A stretch of DNA of 64,000 nt from positions 2,418,001 through 2,482,000 of the forward strand of contig NZ_CP036525.1 of the NCBI RefSeq assembly GCF_007741535.1, in the 5' to 3' direction. Position 1 is the first letter of the stretch. Every line of letters starts with the position of its first letter. Source of the stretch: Rubripirellula lacrimiformis. GTDB taxonomy: Bacteria; Planctomycetota; Planctomycetia; Pirellulales; Pirellulaceae. Both the position numbers and the translations under genes were made by a program. Positions 28,754-38,776 of the stretch are shown here, piece by piece. A model generated the notes under the pieces. The model did not search any database, had not been told where the DNA came from, and saw only the letters and a program-made list of their open reading frames with translations.

Positions 28754-29091
28754 GGAAAGCAGACCTAAGAGCAAAAGTGGACGATCGATAAAAAATCTAA
28801 ATCGATGAAACCCGAAAATGCGGATTCGCCAAATGTTGGGTATCCGTCGAAAGTGTGGGATGCGTCCGTCGGACCCGCCGCTGCCAACCGGAGTCGAAGT
28901 TGCCGGATCAGCGAAAACGTCCCGGTTGTTCCGGTCATGCTGATCAGGAGACTTTCGGGTCGTGCCTACTGCTTCGGACATCGCTGGGCTAGATTGGTGG
29001 CCGGCGCCGCTCTGTGATCCGAGATCGTTCGGTGGTGCCGAACCCCCCACTCCTGAATCCAACGTCGCCCCTCTAACCCTGAACGAATCCG
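28754..29091. promoter_or_regulatory. divergent region between the GT4 gene and leuB
   Basis: It separates the minus-strand glycosyltransferase from leuB and should hold both promoters. A T-rich/A-rich patch lies at 28770-28800. No leader peptide or T-box-like structure for leuB is evident. Confidence 0.35.
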
Positions 29092-30165
29092 TTGAAAGCC
29101 AACCTCGTATTGCTGCCCGGTGACGGCATCGGTCCTGAAATCGTTGCCCAAGCCCGTCTGGTTCTCGAATCCGTGGCCACCCAATTCGGGCACGAATTCT
29201 CGTTTGCTTCTCACCAGATCGGCGGAATTGCCATCGACAATGGTGGCGATCCGTTGCCGCAAGAAACGATCGATGCCTGCCGTGCCTCGGACGCGATTTT
29301 GTTGGGTGCGGTCGGTGGCCCCAAGTGGGACGACCCATCGGCGAAGACTCGCCCGGAAGCCGGGTTGCTGAAGATTCGCAAGGAATTGGGGCTGTTCGCG
29401 AACCTGCGCCCGATCAAGTTGTTCAAGGAATTGGTGGATGCATCGCCGCTGAAACGCGAGATCATCGAAGGCACCGATATCCTGTTTCTGCGTGAACTGA
29501 CCGGCGGAATCTACTTTGGCCCCTCCGGGCGCGAAGGCAGCGGGGCGACCGAATCGGCTTTTCAGTCGATGGTCTACAGCGTCCCCGAAGTCGAGCGGAT
29601 CGTTCGCTTGGCTGCCAAAGCCGCCCAAGGCCGCGACGGTCGGTTGACCAGCGTCGACAAGGCAAACGTCCTAGAACCCAGTCGGTTGTGGCGTCAGGTT
29701 GCCGCTCGCGTGATGGCCGAAGAATTCCCGGATGTCAAATACGACGTCGTTCTGGTCGACGCGATGGCGATGCACCTGATCAACCGGCCCAAGGACTTTG
29801 ACGTCGTGGTCACCGGCAATATGTTCGGCGACATCCTGACCGACGAAGCGTCGATGTTGCCCGGTTCATTGGGAATGTTGCCCAGTGCATCGTTGGGCGA
29901 CGGTGGCCCCGGATTGTACGAACCGATCCACGGGTCGGCCCCCGATATCGCTGGCAAGGGGATCGCGAACCCGTTGGCCACGATCCTGGCCGCGGCGATG
30001 CTGCTGCGTCATTCGCTGAACTTGACCGCCGAAGCCGACGCGATCGAAGCCGCCGTTGGGCGAGTTCTGGCTGACGGACTGCGGACCGCCGATATCGCTC
30101 GTGGCAGCGATTCGATCGGTACCGAAGCGATGGGAGCCGCCGTCATCCAACGGCTGAGCGTTTAA
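29092..30165 (+). CDS. leuB: 3-isopropylmalate dehydrogenase
   Basis: A 357-residue enzyme of leucine synthesis that oxidatively decarboxylates 3-isopropylmalate with NAD+. It is full length for LeuB. Motifs are [12 protein letters not shown] at the N-terminus, [11 protein letters not shown], the substrate Arg region [19 protein letters not shown]-like DAMAMHLI and the metal-binding signature [32 protein letters not shown] is also present. Translation starts at a TTG (29092); no ATG fits the conserved N-terminus. It is followed after three bases by cdsA. Confidence 0.97.
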   Translation: MKANLVLLPGDGIGPEIVAQARLVLESVATQFGHEFSFASHQIGGIAIDNGGDPLPQETIDACRASDAILLGAVGGPKWDDPSAKTRPEAGLLKIRKELGLFANLRPIKLFKELVDASPLKREIIEGTDILFLRELTGGIYFGPSGREGSGATESAFQSMVYSVPEVERIVRLAAKAAQGRDGRLTSVDKANVLEPSRLWRQVAARVMAEEFPDVKYDVVLVDAMAMHLINRPKDFDVVVTGNMFGDILTDEASMLPGSLGMLPSASLGDGGPGLYEPIHGSAPDIAGKGIANPLATILAAAMLLRHSLNLTAEADAIEAAVGRVLADGLRTADIARGSDSIGTEAMGAAVIQRLSV

Positions 30166-30168
30166 TCC

Positions 30169-31254
30169 ATGGAATGGCTGTTGGCACAATCCGATGCGGC
30201 AGCTTTGCCAACCAAGGCGGCTGCGAAAGCCGTCACGGCGGCGTCGGCGACCCAGTGGAGCGATCCGCGGATCTACATCCTGCTGGCTGTGATTCTGGGC
30301 ACGCTTGGGATCGCCAGCATCGTTGGCGTGATCCTGGCAAGACGCGAAAAAATCGGCATCGAAACGGCGCTCGTTCGCCGCTTCAACCATAAGCTGCGCG
30401 TGTGGTGGATGATGGTCGTCATCTTCACCTTTGGATTGCTGCTAGGCCGTATCGGTGTCGTCGTCCTGTTCGGGTTGGTGTCGTTTTGGGCGCTGCGAGA
30501 ATTCATCACGATGACGCCGACCCGTCGCGGTGATCACCGCACCCTGTTTTGGGTGTTCTTTATCTTTACGCCGCTGCAGTACGTGCTGATCGCGCTGGGC
30601 AGCACGCCGCCGGTTTCGCTGGGCGGGCACAAAGGGATCGACTATTACGATTTCTACAGCATCATGATCCCGGTCTATGCCAGTTTGTTCATCCCCGCCC
30701 GTGCCGCGATTGCCGGTGATTACAAACGGTTCCTCGAACGCAGTGCCAAGATCCAATCGGGGTTGCTGATTTGCGTCTATTCGCTCAGCTATGCACCGGC
30801 GCTACTGGATCTGAAACTGATCCAGACCAATGGCACGCCATGGCAGGGCAGCACCGTTAGCGTGTTGATCTTTTTCGTGCTGATCGCGCAGTTGGCGTCG
30901 GTGTTCGAACGCGCCTGGGGGAAACTCGCTGGCCGCCATGTGATCGCCGAAAAAATCAATGCTTCGCGAACTTGGGAAGGGTTCGTGGGGTCCATGGTTA
31001 CGACGGGGCTGGTCGCGGCGACCCTGTATTGGGCAACGCCGTTCTATCCCTGGGAAGCCGGCGTTTTGGGAGCCGTTGTCACCGTCATGGCCAGTGCTGG
31101 AACGATGACGATGAGTGCGATCAAGCGGGACCGCGGCGTGACCGATACAGGCACGTTGGTCCAGGGGCACGCCGGTGTGTTGGACCAGATCGACAATATC
31201 TGTTTCGCCGCCCCGGTTTTCTATCACCTGACTCGCTTCTTTTGGTCGGCATGA
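30169..31254 (+). CDS. cdsA: CDP-diglyceride synthetase (phosphatidate cytidylyltransferase)
   Basis: A 361-residue polytopic membrane protein with eight or so hydrophobic segments. It should convert phosphatidate and CTP to CDP-diacylglycerol at the inner membrane. The C-terminal family signature is recognisable as SAIKRDRGVTDTG, then GHAGVLDQID, but it differs from consensus: the K-D pair reads T-D, GHGG reads GHAG and DRxD reads DQID. This matches a divergent CdsA branch rather than the E. coli CdsA type. The N-terminal 35 residues are Ala/Lys-rich and extra. The TGA overlaps the tatD start as ATGA. Confidence 0.9.
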   Translation: MEWLLAQSDAAALPTKAAAKAVTAASATQWSDPRIYILLAVILGTLGIASIVGVILARREKIGIETALVRRFNHKLRVWWMMVVIFTFGLLLGRIGVVVLFGLVSFWALREFITMTPTRRGDHRTLFWVFFIFTPLQYVLIALGSTPPVSLGGHKGIDYYDFYSIMIPVYASLFIPARAAIAGDYKRFLERSAKIQSGLLICVYSLSYAPALLDLKLIQTNGTPWQGSTVSVLIFFVLIAQLASVFERAWGKLAGRHVIAEKINASRTWEGFVGSMVTTGLVAATLYWATPFYPWEAGVLGAVVTVMASAGTMTMSAIKRDRGVTDTGTLVQGHAGVLDQIDNICFAAPVFYHLTRFFWSA

Positions 31255-32030
31255 CACTGACGCTTTTTGATACGCACGCGCATCTGAATTCGGACACCTT
31301 TGCCGATTCGGTCGACGAAGTGGTCGATCGGTCGCGTGCCGCTGGGGTCACCGGCGTGATGGTCATCGGTATCGATGCGGCCACCAGTCGGCGAGCGTGC
31401 GATTTGGCCGCCCAGTATCCCGGTTACCTGTACGCCGTCGTCGGCATTCAGCCCAATTCCGTTGCCGAGGCTGCCGAAGACGATTTTGCCGTGATCGAAG
31501 AACTGGCCGGGTATCCCGGCGTACGCGGGATCGGCGAAACGGGCCTGGACTGCTATTGGGACGATACGCCCATCGCCGACCAACAGGTCTATTTTGATCG
31601 GCACCTGCAACTTTGCCGTGACACGCAGTTGCCGATGGTGATCCACATGCGTGAAAGCGGCGACCTGATCCGCGAACAATTGGCCCGTCAAACCACGGTG
31701 CCGCCCGGCATCATGCACTCGTTCACCGGGTCGATGGAACTGGCACAGCAGTTCTTGGCGATGGATTTGCACATCAGTTTTGCCGGAATGGTGACGTTCA
31801 AGAAAAGCGACGATCTGCGCGATGTGGCCCGCCAAGTCCCCGAGGACCGTCTGCTGGTCGAAACCGATTCGCCCTACCTAAGCCCCGAGCCGCTGCGAGG
31901 CAAACGGCCCAACGAACCGGCCCGCGTCGAGCATACGCTGCGTTGCCTCGCCGAAGTGCGTGGCGTCACCCCCGAATATCTAGCGGCCCTGACCACCGAA
32001 AACGCCAAAAGATTATTCCAGCTTCCTTAA
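31251..32030 (+). CDS. tatD: TatD-family metal-dependent hydrolase/DNase
   Basis: A 259-residue TIM-barrel protein of the TatD/YcfH family. The ATG at 31251 overlaps the cdsA stop, which settles the start against a longer frame. Metal ligands are visible: DTHAHL at the N-terminus, GETGLDCYWD (Glu), IHMRE (His), HSFTG (His) and ETDSPYLSP (Asp). Family members are 3'-5' deoxyribonucleases or D-aminoacyl-tRNA deacylase-like enzymes acting in the cytoplasm. It is probably cotranscribed with leuB-cdsA. Confidence 0.95.
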   Translation: MTLTLFDTHAHLNSDTFADSVDEVVDRSRAAGVTGVMVIGIDAATSRRACDLAAQYPGYLYAVVGIQPNSVAEAAEDDFAVIEELAGYPGVRGIGETGLDCYWDDTPIADQQVYFDRHLQLCRDTQLPMVIHMRESGDLIREQLARQTTVPPGIMHSFTGSMELAQQFLAMDLHISFAGMVTFKKSDDLRDVARQVPEDRLLVETDSPYLSPEPLRGKRPNEPARVEHTLRCLAEVRGVTPEYLAALTTENAKRLFQLP

Positions 32031-32066
32031 CGAACTCGAACTCGAACTCGAACTCGAACTCGAACT
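32031..32066 (+). repeat. simple repeat (CGAACT)6
   Basis: Six perfect copies begin one base after the tatD stop codon. It is the only perfect short-unit repeat in the window, 90 bases upstream of trpS. Confidence 0.95.
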
Positions 32067-32154
32067 TTTCGGCCCACACTCCCCCCGTATCTTGGCTCGC
32101 TCTCGCGAACTCCACCGTCAACTCCTCAGTCTCCCATCACCCTGCGTTTTCCTC

Positions 32155-33132
32155 ATGCGTGTACTTTCCGGAATCCAGCCTACTGGCCGACCCCACTGGG
32201 GCAACTTCTTTGGCGCCATTCGTCAATACATCGATTTGCAAGAAGACAACGACGGCTTCTATTTCATTGCCGACTTGCACGCTCTGACGACCGTTCGTGA
32301 ACCGGATCGGTTGCGTGGCTATGTGATCGACGCCGCCCTGGATCTGTTGGCTCTGGGGTTGGATCCTGCCAAAGCGACGATGTTTGTCCAGTCGCATGTG
32401 CCCGAGGTTAGCGAGTTGAATTGGCTGCTGCTTTCGGGGGCACCAATGGGGGTGCTGGAACGCTGTCACGCCTACAAAGAAAAGAAGGCCAAGGGGCTGC
32501 CCGCCGATGCGGGATTGTTCACCTACCCGGTGCTGATGGCGGCCGACATCCTGGCCTACGACTCCGAGGTCGTTCCGGTCGGCGAAGACCAAGTGCAGCA
32601 CATCGAAGTTTGCCGTGACCTGGCCGGCAGCTTCAACCATTCCTTTGGCGAAACCTTTGTGTTGCCCAAAGCTAAGACATTGGTCGATGGTGCGAAGGTT
32701 CCTGGCACCGACGGCCAAAAGATGAGCAAGAGCTACAGCAACACGCTGCCGTTGTTTTGTGACGACAACTTGGACACGGTCAAAAAGATCAACAAGCAGA
32801 TCATGCGGATCACCACCGACAGCCGGCCGATGGAAGACCCCAAGGAACCCGAGGGCGACCATCTGTTCCAGCTGTACCGCCTATTTGCCGATCCGGCCGA
32901 TACCGAAGCGATGGCCGCCAAGTACCGTCGCGGTGGATTCGGATATGGCGAAGTCAAAAAGGCGATCGCCGAAGCCAGCGAGGAGTATTTTGGCCCGGCG
33001 CGTGCAAAACGCGCTGATCTGGAACAGAACCTCGACTATGTCCATCAGACGCTCCGCGAAGGTGCCCAGAAGGCTCGCGTTGTTGCCGCCGATGTGCTTT
33101 CCCGGGCCCAGAAAGCGTGCGGGCTGAGGTAG
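32155..33132 (+). CDS. trpS: tryptophanyl-tRNA synthetase
   Basis: A 325-residue class I aminoacyl-tRNA synthetase. MRVLSGIQPTGRPHWGNFFG at the N-terminus contains the HIGH-type motif (PHWGN), and GQKMSKSYSN is the KMSKS loop. YPVLMAADILAY and GEDQVQHIE are TrpRS-specific. The ATG at 32155 is chosen because homology begins there. It is followed after 20 bases by acpS. Confidence 0.97.
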   Translation: MRVLSGIQPTGRPHWGNFFGAIRQYIDLQEDNDGFYFIADLHALTTVREPDRLRGYVIDAALDLLALGLDPAKATMFVQSHVPEVSELNWLLLSGAPMGVLERCHAYKEKKAKGLPADAGLFTYPVLMAADILAYDSEVVPVGEDQVQHIEVCRDLAGSFNHSFGETFVLPKAKTLVDGAKVPGTDGQKMSKSYSNTLPLFCDDNLDTVKKINKQIMRITTDSRPMEDPKEPEGDHLFQLYRLFADPADTEAMAAKYRRGGFGYGEVKKAIAEASEEYFGPARAKRADLEQNLDYVHQTLREGAQKARVVAADVLSRAQKACGLR

Positions 33133-33152
33133 CGGTCGGTTAGAATACCGCC

Positions 33153-33539
33153 ATGGCAATCTTGGGGACCGGAACGGAAATCATCGAATGCGTCCGCATC
33201 AGTCGGATGATCGAGACGCATGGCGAACAGTTTCTGGAACGGGTCTACACCTCGGATGAAATCGCGTACTGCCTGGCTGGCGGGAGTTCGACCCAGCATT
33301 TCGCCAAGCGATGGGCGGCGAAAGAGGCGACGGTGAAAGCCATGCGATGCCGCAATCAGGGCGTCCGCTGGACCGATATCGAAATCTCGTCCCCCGCCGG
33401 GGAAGGCCCCACGATCCTGTTGCACGGCGCGGCCGCCGAATGGGCACAGCAGGTCGGGATCGAAAAGCTGCACGTCGCGTTGGGGGCCTGCCGAACGCAC
33501 GCCACCGCCTACATCCTGGCAACGGACGAATTGGAATAG
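33153..33539 (+). CDS. acpS: holo-[acyl-carrier-protein] synthase
   Basis: A 128-residue phosphopantetheinyl transferase that activates acyl carrier protein using CoA. The first motif is GTGTEIIECVRI, where the usual Asp is Glu, a conservative change still able to bind Mg2+. The second is FAKRWAAKEATVKA, which contains the catalytic Glu and Lys. Length and order match AcpS. Confidence 0.94.
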   Translation: MAILGTGTEIIECVRISRMIETHGEQFLERVYTSDEIAYCLAGGSSTQHFAKRWAAKEATVKAMRCRNQGVRWTDIEISSPAGEGPTILLHGAAAEWAQQVGIEKLHVALGACRTHATAYILATDELE

Positions 33540-33564
33540 GCCCCCCAAAAAAAATCCCCAACCC

Positions 33565-33590
33565 GTCGTGGGATTCGCCTGAATTCCCTC
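33565..33590 (-). repeat. dispersed repeat B, copy 4 (reverse)
   Basis: The plus strand reads GTGGGATTCGCCTGAATTCC, the reverse complement of the repeat-B core. It is intergenic, after acpS. Confidence 0.55.
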
Positions 33591-33772
33591 CCCCCCGGCT
33601 GCACGATTTCCCAAGCCGCCAGGACTTCCGACAAAGCACCCGAACAAGCACTCGTCCATCGCGTTGCCTGGCAAAAACCGGCTCAACCGCCTTCGCCCGA
33701 GCCGATCGTCGCTGGCGGTCATTAGCCAGATGGGATCACACGCGGGGAGAGCGGGCACCTGACGTGCACCGA

Positions 33773-33788
33773 TTGGCACTCCTGCCAA
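33773..33788. promoter_or_regulatory. palindrome 1 upstream of groES
   Basis: TTGGCACTCCTGCCAA is a 6-bp inverted repeat around CTCC. It lies 100 bases before the candidate sigma-54 -24 box and closely matches a second site at 33906, so it is a candidate operator or activator site. Confidence 0.5.
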
Positions 33789-33872
33789 ATTGGATCGGCC
33801 GAGACACCGTAGCCCAGCACCATATCACGTAAGTTGTTTCCCGCGAACAGTTTGCGGATGCTTTGGTGCGAC

Positions 33873-33887
33873 TGGCACACCGATTGC
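33873..33887 (+). promoter_or_regulatory. candidate sigma-54 promoter for groES-groEL
   Basis: TGGCAC, five bases, then TTGC matches the -24/-12 consensus, with GG (33874) and GC (33886) exactly 12 bases apart. The predicted start near 33899 leaves a leader of about 160 bases before the groES ATG. It was picked by eye; chance occurrence is possible. Confidence 0.5.
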
Positions 33888-33905
33888 TCTCTGAGGCAGG
33901 TACGT

Positions 33906-33921
33906 TGGTATTCCTGCCAAA
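33906..33921. promoter_or_regulatory. palindrome 2 upstream of groES
   Basis: TTGGTATTCCTGCCAA matches palindrome 1 at 14 of 16 positions. It lies just after the predicted sigma-54 start site, a position where a bound repressor would block transcription. Confidence 0.5.
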
Positions 33922-34061
33922 CGTGCGCTAGTGATCTAGCCCGACCCTGCTGCCAACGGCTGCCCACCTGCGTGGATCCGATGTCGGCGACCACGGCTTC
34001 GGGCGATTCATATTCAGTCACTCACATCCGTTTAGTCATCCAAGAAAAAGGTACCACGGAG

Positions 34062-34379
34062 ATGGCAACAGCCACGAAAAACAAGTCAAAGGTCCGCCTG
34101 CAACCGATGGGCGAGCGAATCGTTGTTCAACGAGTCGAGAGCGAAGAAACCACCGCTGGCGGCATCGTGCTTCCCGATTCGGCTCGTGAAAAGCCAGCCC
34201 GTGGCACCGTGGTGGCCATCGGCAGCGGCAAACTGTTGGACGACGGAACCCGCGCCAAGAGCCAGTTGAAGGCCGGCGAAGTGGTTTTGTTCAGCAGCTA
34301 CGCTGGCGAAACTGTCGAAATCGATGACGTCGAATATCTGTTGATGCGCGAAGAAGACGTCCTGGCCGTCGTCGAGTAA
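34062..34379 (+). CDS. groES: co-chaperonin GroES
   Basis: A 105-residue 10-kDa chaperonin that caps GroEL. The ATG at 34062 lies directly after GGAG; the open frame continues upstream but homology starts here. Signature segments are RLQPMGERIVVQRVE, the mobile loop TTAGGIVLPDSAREKPARG, VVLFSSYAG and EYLLMREEDVLAVVE. It is followed after 84 bases by groEL. Regulation looks unlike the HrcA/CIRCE type. Confidence 0.97.
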   Translation: MATATKNKSKVRLQPMGERIVVQRVESEETTAGGIVLPDSAREKPARGTVVAIGSGKLLDDGTRAKSQLKAGEVVLFSSYAGETVEIDDVEYLLMREEDVLAVVE

Positions 34380-34448
34380 TCCTCGACCGGTTCATCAGTC
34401 GAGTCCTCCTCGCTCTGTCATCCGATATCCCATCAACCTAACATTTAA

Positions 34449-36080
<1,632 letters not shown>

Positions 36081-36122
36081 GCCACCCCGCTTAGTCATCG
36101 ATCGATCAACCATGATCAACGA

Positions 36123-36152
36123 AAAACGGCCGACGCAAGTCGGCCGTTTTTT
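36123..36152 (+). terminator. rho-independent terminator after groEL
   Basis: A perfect 12-bp stem, AAAACGGCCGAC with GTCGGCCGTTTT around a GCAA loop, runs into a T tract. It lies 43 bases past the groEL stop. Confidence 0.95.
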
Positions 36153-36261
36153 ATTTGCCCATCATGAACAAGCAAGGCGGAAATCGGTTCACAAGAACAT
36201 CGCACGAGGCAAGTCGTTGGCAAAGTCGAATGCCCAACAACATTCACCAACCGCCCTAGAT

Positions 36262-37887
36262 CTCGCGCAGGTCATCATTCCCATTCGTTTAACCGCGTGC
36301 CCACCGGGCCGCGCGTCCCATGCCAGATCCGCGCGGGGCGATGCCCAAGCGGCGAAACGACAGGGCCGCTTTCGTAACGGAACCTCGCGCAGTTCATCGT
36401 TCCCATTCGTTTAGCCGCGTGCCCACCGGGCCGCGCGTCCCATGCCAGATCCGCGCGGCGCGTTGCCCACGCGGCGAAGCGACAGGGCCGCTTTCATAAC
36501 GGAGCCTCGCGCAGTTCATCGTTCCCCTTCGTTTAACCGCGTGCCCACCGGGCCGCGCGTCCCATGCCAGATCCGCGCGGCGCGTCGCCCACGCGGCGAA
36601 GCGATAAGGCCGCTGGCATACCGGAACCTCGCGCCGTCCATCGTTCCCCTTCGTTTAACCGCGTGCCCATCGGGCCGCGCGTTTTGGGTCCGATGCGCGC
36701 GGCGCGATGCCCACGCGGCGAAGCGACACGGCCGCTGGCATGACGAGAACCTCGCGCCGTCCATCGTTCACCTTCGTTTCACCGCGTGCCCATCGGGCCG
36801 CGCGTTTTGGGTCTGGTGCGCGCGGGGCGATGCCCACGCGGTTAAACGATTGGGCCGCGGGAATGACGGGAACCTCGCGCAGTTCATCGTTCCCGTTCGT
36901 TTAACCGCGTGCCCATCGGGCCGCGCGTTTTCGGTCTGGTGCGCGCGGGGCGATGCCCACGCGGTTAAACGATTGGGTGGCGGGAATGACGGGAACTCGT
37001 GCAGTTCATCGTTCCCGTTCGTTTAACCGTGTGCCCACCGGGCCGCGCGTTTCATGCCAGGTCCGCGCGGGGCGATGCCCACGCGGCGAAGCGACACGGC
37101 CGCTTTCATACCGGAACCTCGCGCAGTTCCTCGTTCCCATTCGTTTAACCGCGTGCCCACCGGGCCGCGCGTCCCATGCCAGATCCGCGCGGCGCGATGC
37201 CCACGCGGCGAAGCGACACGGCCGCTTTCATACCGGAACCTCGCGCCGTCCATCGTTCACCTTCGTTTAACCGCGTGCCCACCGGGCCGCGCGTTTTGGG
37301 TCTGGTGCGCGCGGGGCGATGCCCACGCGGTTAAACGATAGGGCCGCTTTCATAGCGGAACCTCGCGCAGTTCATCGTTCCCGTTCGTTTAACCGCGTGC
37401 CCATCGGGCCGCGCGTTTCATGCCAGGTGCGCGCGGGGCGTTGCCCGCGCGGTTAAACGACTAGGCGGCTGGTATGACGGAACCTCGCGCCATCCATCGT
37501 TCCCGTTCGTTTAACCGCGTGCCCACCGGGCCGCGCGTCCCATGCCAGATCCGCGCGGGGCGATGCCCACGCGGTTAAACGATAAGGCCGCTGGCATGAC
37601 GGAACCTCGCGCAGTTCCTCGTTCCCGTTCGTTTAACCGTGTGCCCATCGGGCCGCGCGTTTCACGTCGGGTGCGCGCGGGGCGATGCCCACGCGGTTAA
37701 ACGATAGGGCCGCTTTCATAGCGGAACCTCACGCAATGCATCGTTCCCGTTCGTTTAACCGCGTGCCCATCGGGCCGCGCGTTTCATGCCAGGTGCGCGC
37801 GGGGCGATGCCCACGCGGTTAAACGATAGGGCCGCGGGCATGACTGGAACCTCGCGTAATGCATCGATCCCATTCGTTTAACCGCGC
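36262..37887. repeat. array 2: about 13 tandem units of the 122-bp dyad repeat
   Basis: This is the same family and orientation as array 1. Anchors at 36350, 36472, 36594, 36716, 36839, 36962, 37084, 37206, 37328, 37450, 37572, 37694 and 37816 are spaced 122-123 bp. Seven units carry GCGGCGAAGCGA or a close form in place of GCGGTTAAACGA, which breaks pairing with the reverse arm TCGTTTAACCGCG. The 14-base spacer is mostly a CCATGCCAGATC or TCATGCCAGGTG type, seen rarely or never in array 1. It starts about 110 bases after the groEL terminator. Confidence 0.97.
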
Positions 37888-38278
37888 GTATCTGCAGCAG
37901 CGTAGGCCGGACCAAGCGAAGCGCCGCTCCGGCTTGCGTCGCGGCACCTAGTAATCGTGATTGCCGGATCTGCGTCGCTCCGCTCCTTGATCCTGCCTAC
38001 TTCATCGGAATGATTCGACCTTTTGAAATGCCCGTCCGCTAACGCGACCACGGCTCACCGAATCGGCATGTCGCTACGCATTCAGGCTTCCCCCGTTTGG
38101 TCGTGTGTCGGAGCCCGCCGCCATCGCAGTGTTGGATTGCTGTAATGACCGCTGTCGCCACTCTTTGGGTCACCTGCATGCCCATTTATCCGAAGCCGCT
38201 CAAGGATCGCCTGTTTAATAACCAGAGTGCCGCAGACCGCTCGCGAAAATCCTACTTGCGAGTTCTCGCATGGCCCTC
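37888..38278. other. intergenic region between array 2 and the IS element
   Basis: It contains a short inverted repeat, GCCGGA and TCCGGC, at about 37908-37935 within a GTAGGCCGGACCAAGCGAAG stretch that resembles known planctomycete intergenic repeats. The rest shows no gene. Any gene fragment interrupted by the IS is not recognisable. Confidence 0.45.
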
Positions 38279-38339
38279 TGTGCCAACATGCGTGAGACAA
38301 CTTTGAATTTCATCAGAGTTGAGGGCATGGAGCATTCGC

Positions 38340-38723
38340 ATGACCGATACCGCCAACAAAAAAATTGAAAAAGATCCCGAGGTGACACAGAAAGCGGCCC
38401 GTCGCCGCTTCACCGCCGACTACAAACGCCGTATCGCCCTGGAGGCCGAAAGCTGTAGCGAGCCCGGAGAAATCGGGGCGTTGCTCAGACGCGAGGGAAT
38501 TTACTCCTCGGTCCTGGCAAAATGGCGTCGTCAATTGCGGGAGGAATCATTGTCATCATCGAAAAAGTCTAACGGCAAAACTTCACCAGCCGATCAACTC
38601 AAACGTCTTGAACGTGAGAACGAGCGGCTCAAGGAGAAGCTCCGCCACGCCGAGCTGATCATTGACGTCCAAAAAAAAGTCTCGGAGATGATGCAGATAC
38701 GATCACACGAGAAGGACGACTGA
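38340..38723 (+). CDS. IS3-family transposase OrfA
   Basis: A 127-residue protein with an N-terminal helix-turn-helix (RRRFTADYKRRIALEAESC, then SSVLAKWRRQLRE) and a C-terminal leucine-zipper-like helix (LKRLERENERLKEKLRHAEL). This is the DNA-binding part of the transposase. A run of eight A at 38671-38678 near the end is a slippery site. A -1 shift there enters the orfB frame without meeting a stop. The ATG at 38340 is preferred over 38319. Confidence 0.93.
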   Translation: MTDTANKKIEKDPEVTQKAARRRFTADYKRRIALEAESCSEPGEIGALLRREGIYSSVLAKWRRQLREESLSSSKKSNGKTSPADQLKRLERENERLKEKLRHAELIIDVQKKVSEMMQIRSHEKDD

Positions 38724-38776
38724 CAGCCGCCAAACAACTGAGTGAAACAGTCGGCGTCGCGGCTGCTTGCCGTGCG

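Larger units (their letters stand above)
33540..34061. other. 522-base intergenic region upstream of groES
   Basis: It begins with a C-run and A-run (33541-33552) and a reversed copy of repeat B (33565-33590). A weakly repeat-A-like stretch lies near 33605-33632. Further right are two 16-bp palindromes and a sigma-54-type promoter, listed separately. No CIRCE element and no coding frame are seen. Confidence 0.6.

Noticed and set aside
33540-34061. CIRCE element for groES
   Set aside because: TTGGCACTC at 33773 resembles half of CIRCE, but GAGTGCTAA is absent at the required distance.
36262-37887. CRISPR array
   Set aside because: The units are 122 bp with internal dyads, the variable parts recur instead of being unique, and no cas gene is nearby.
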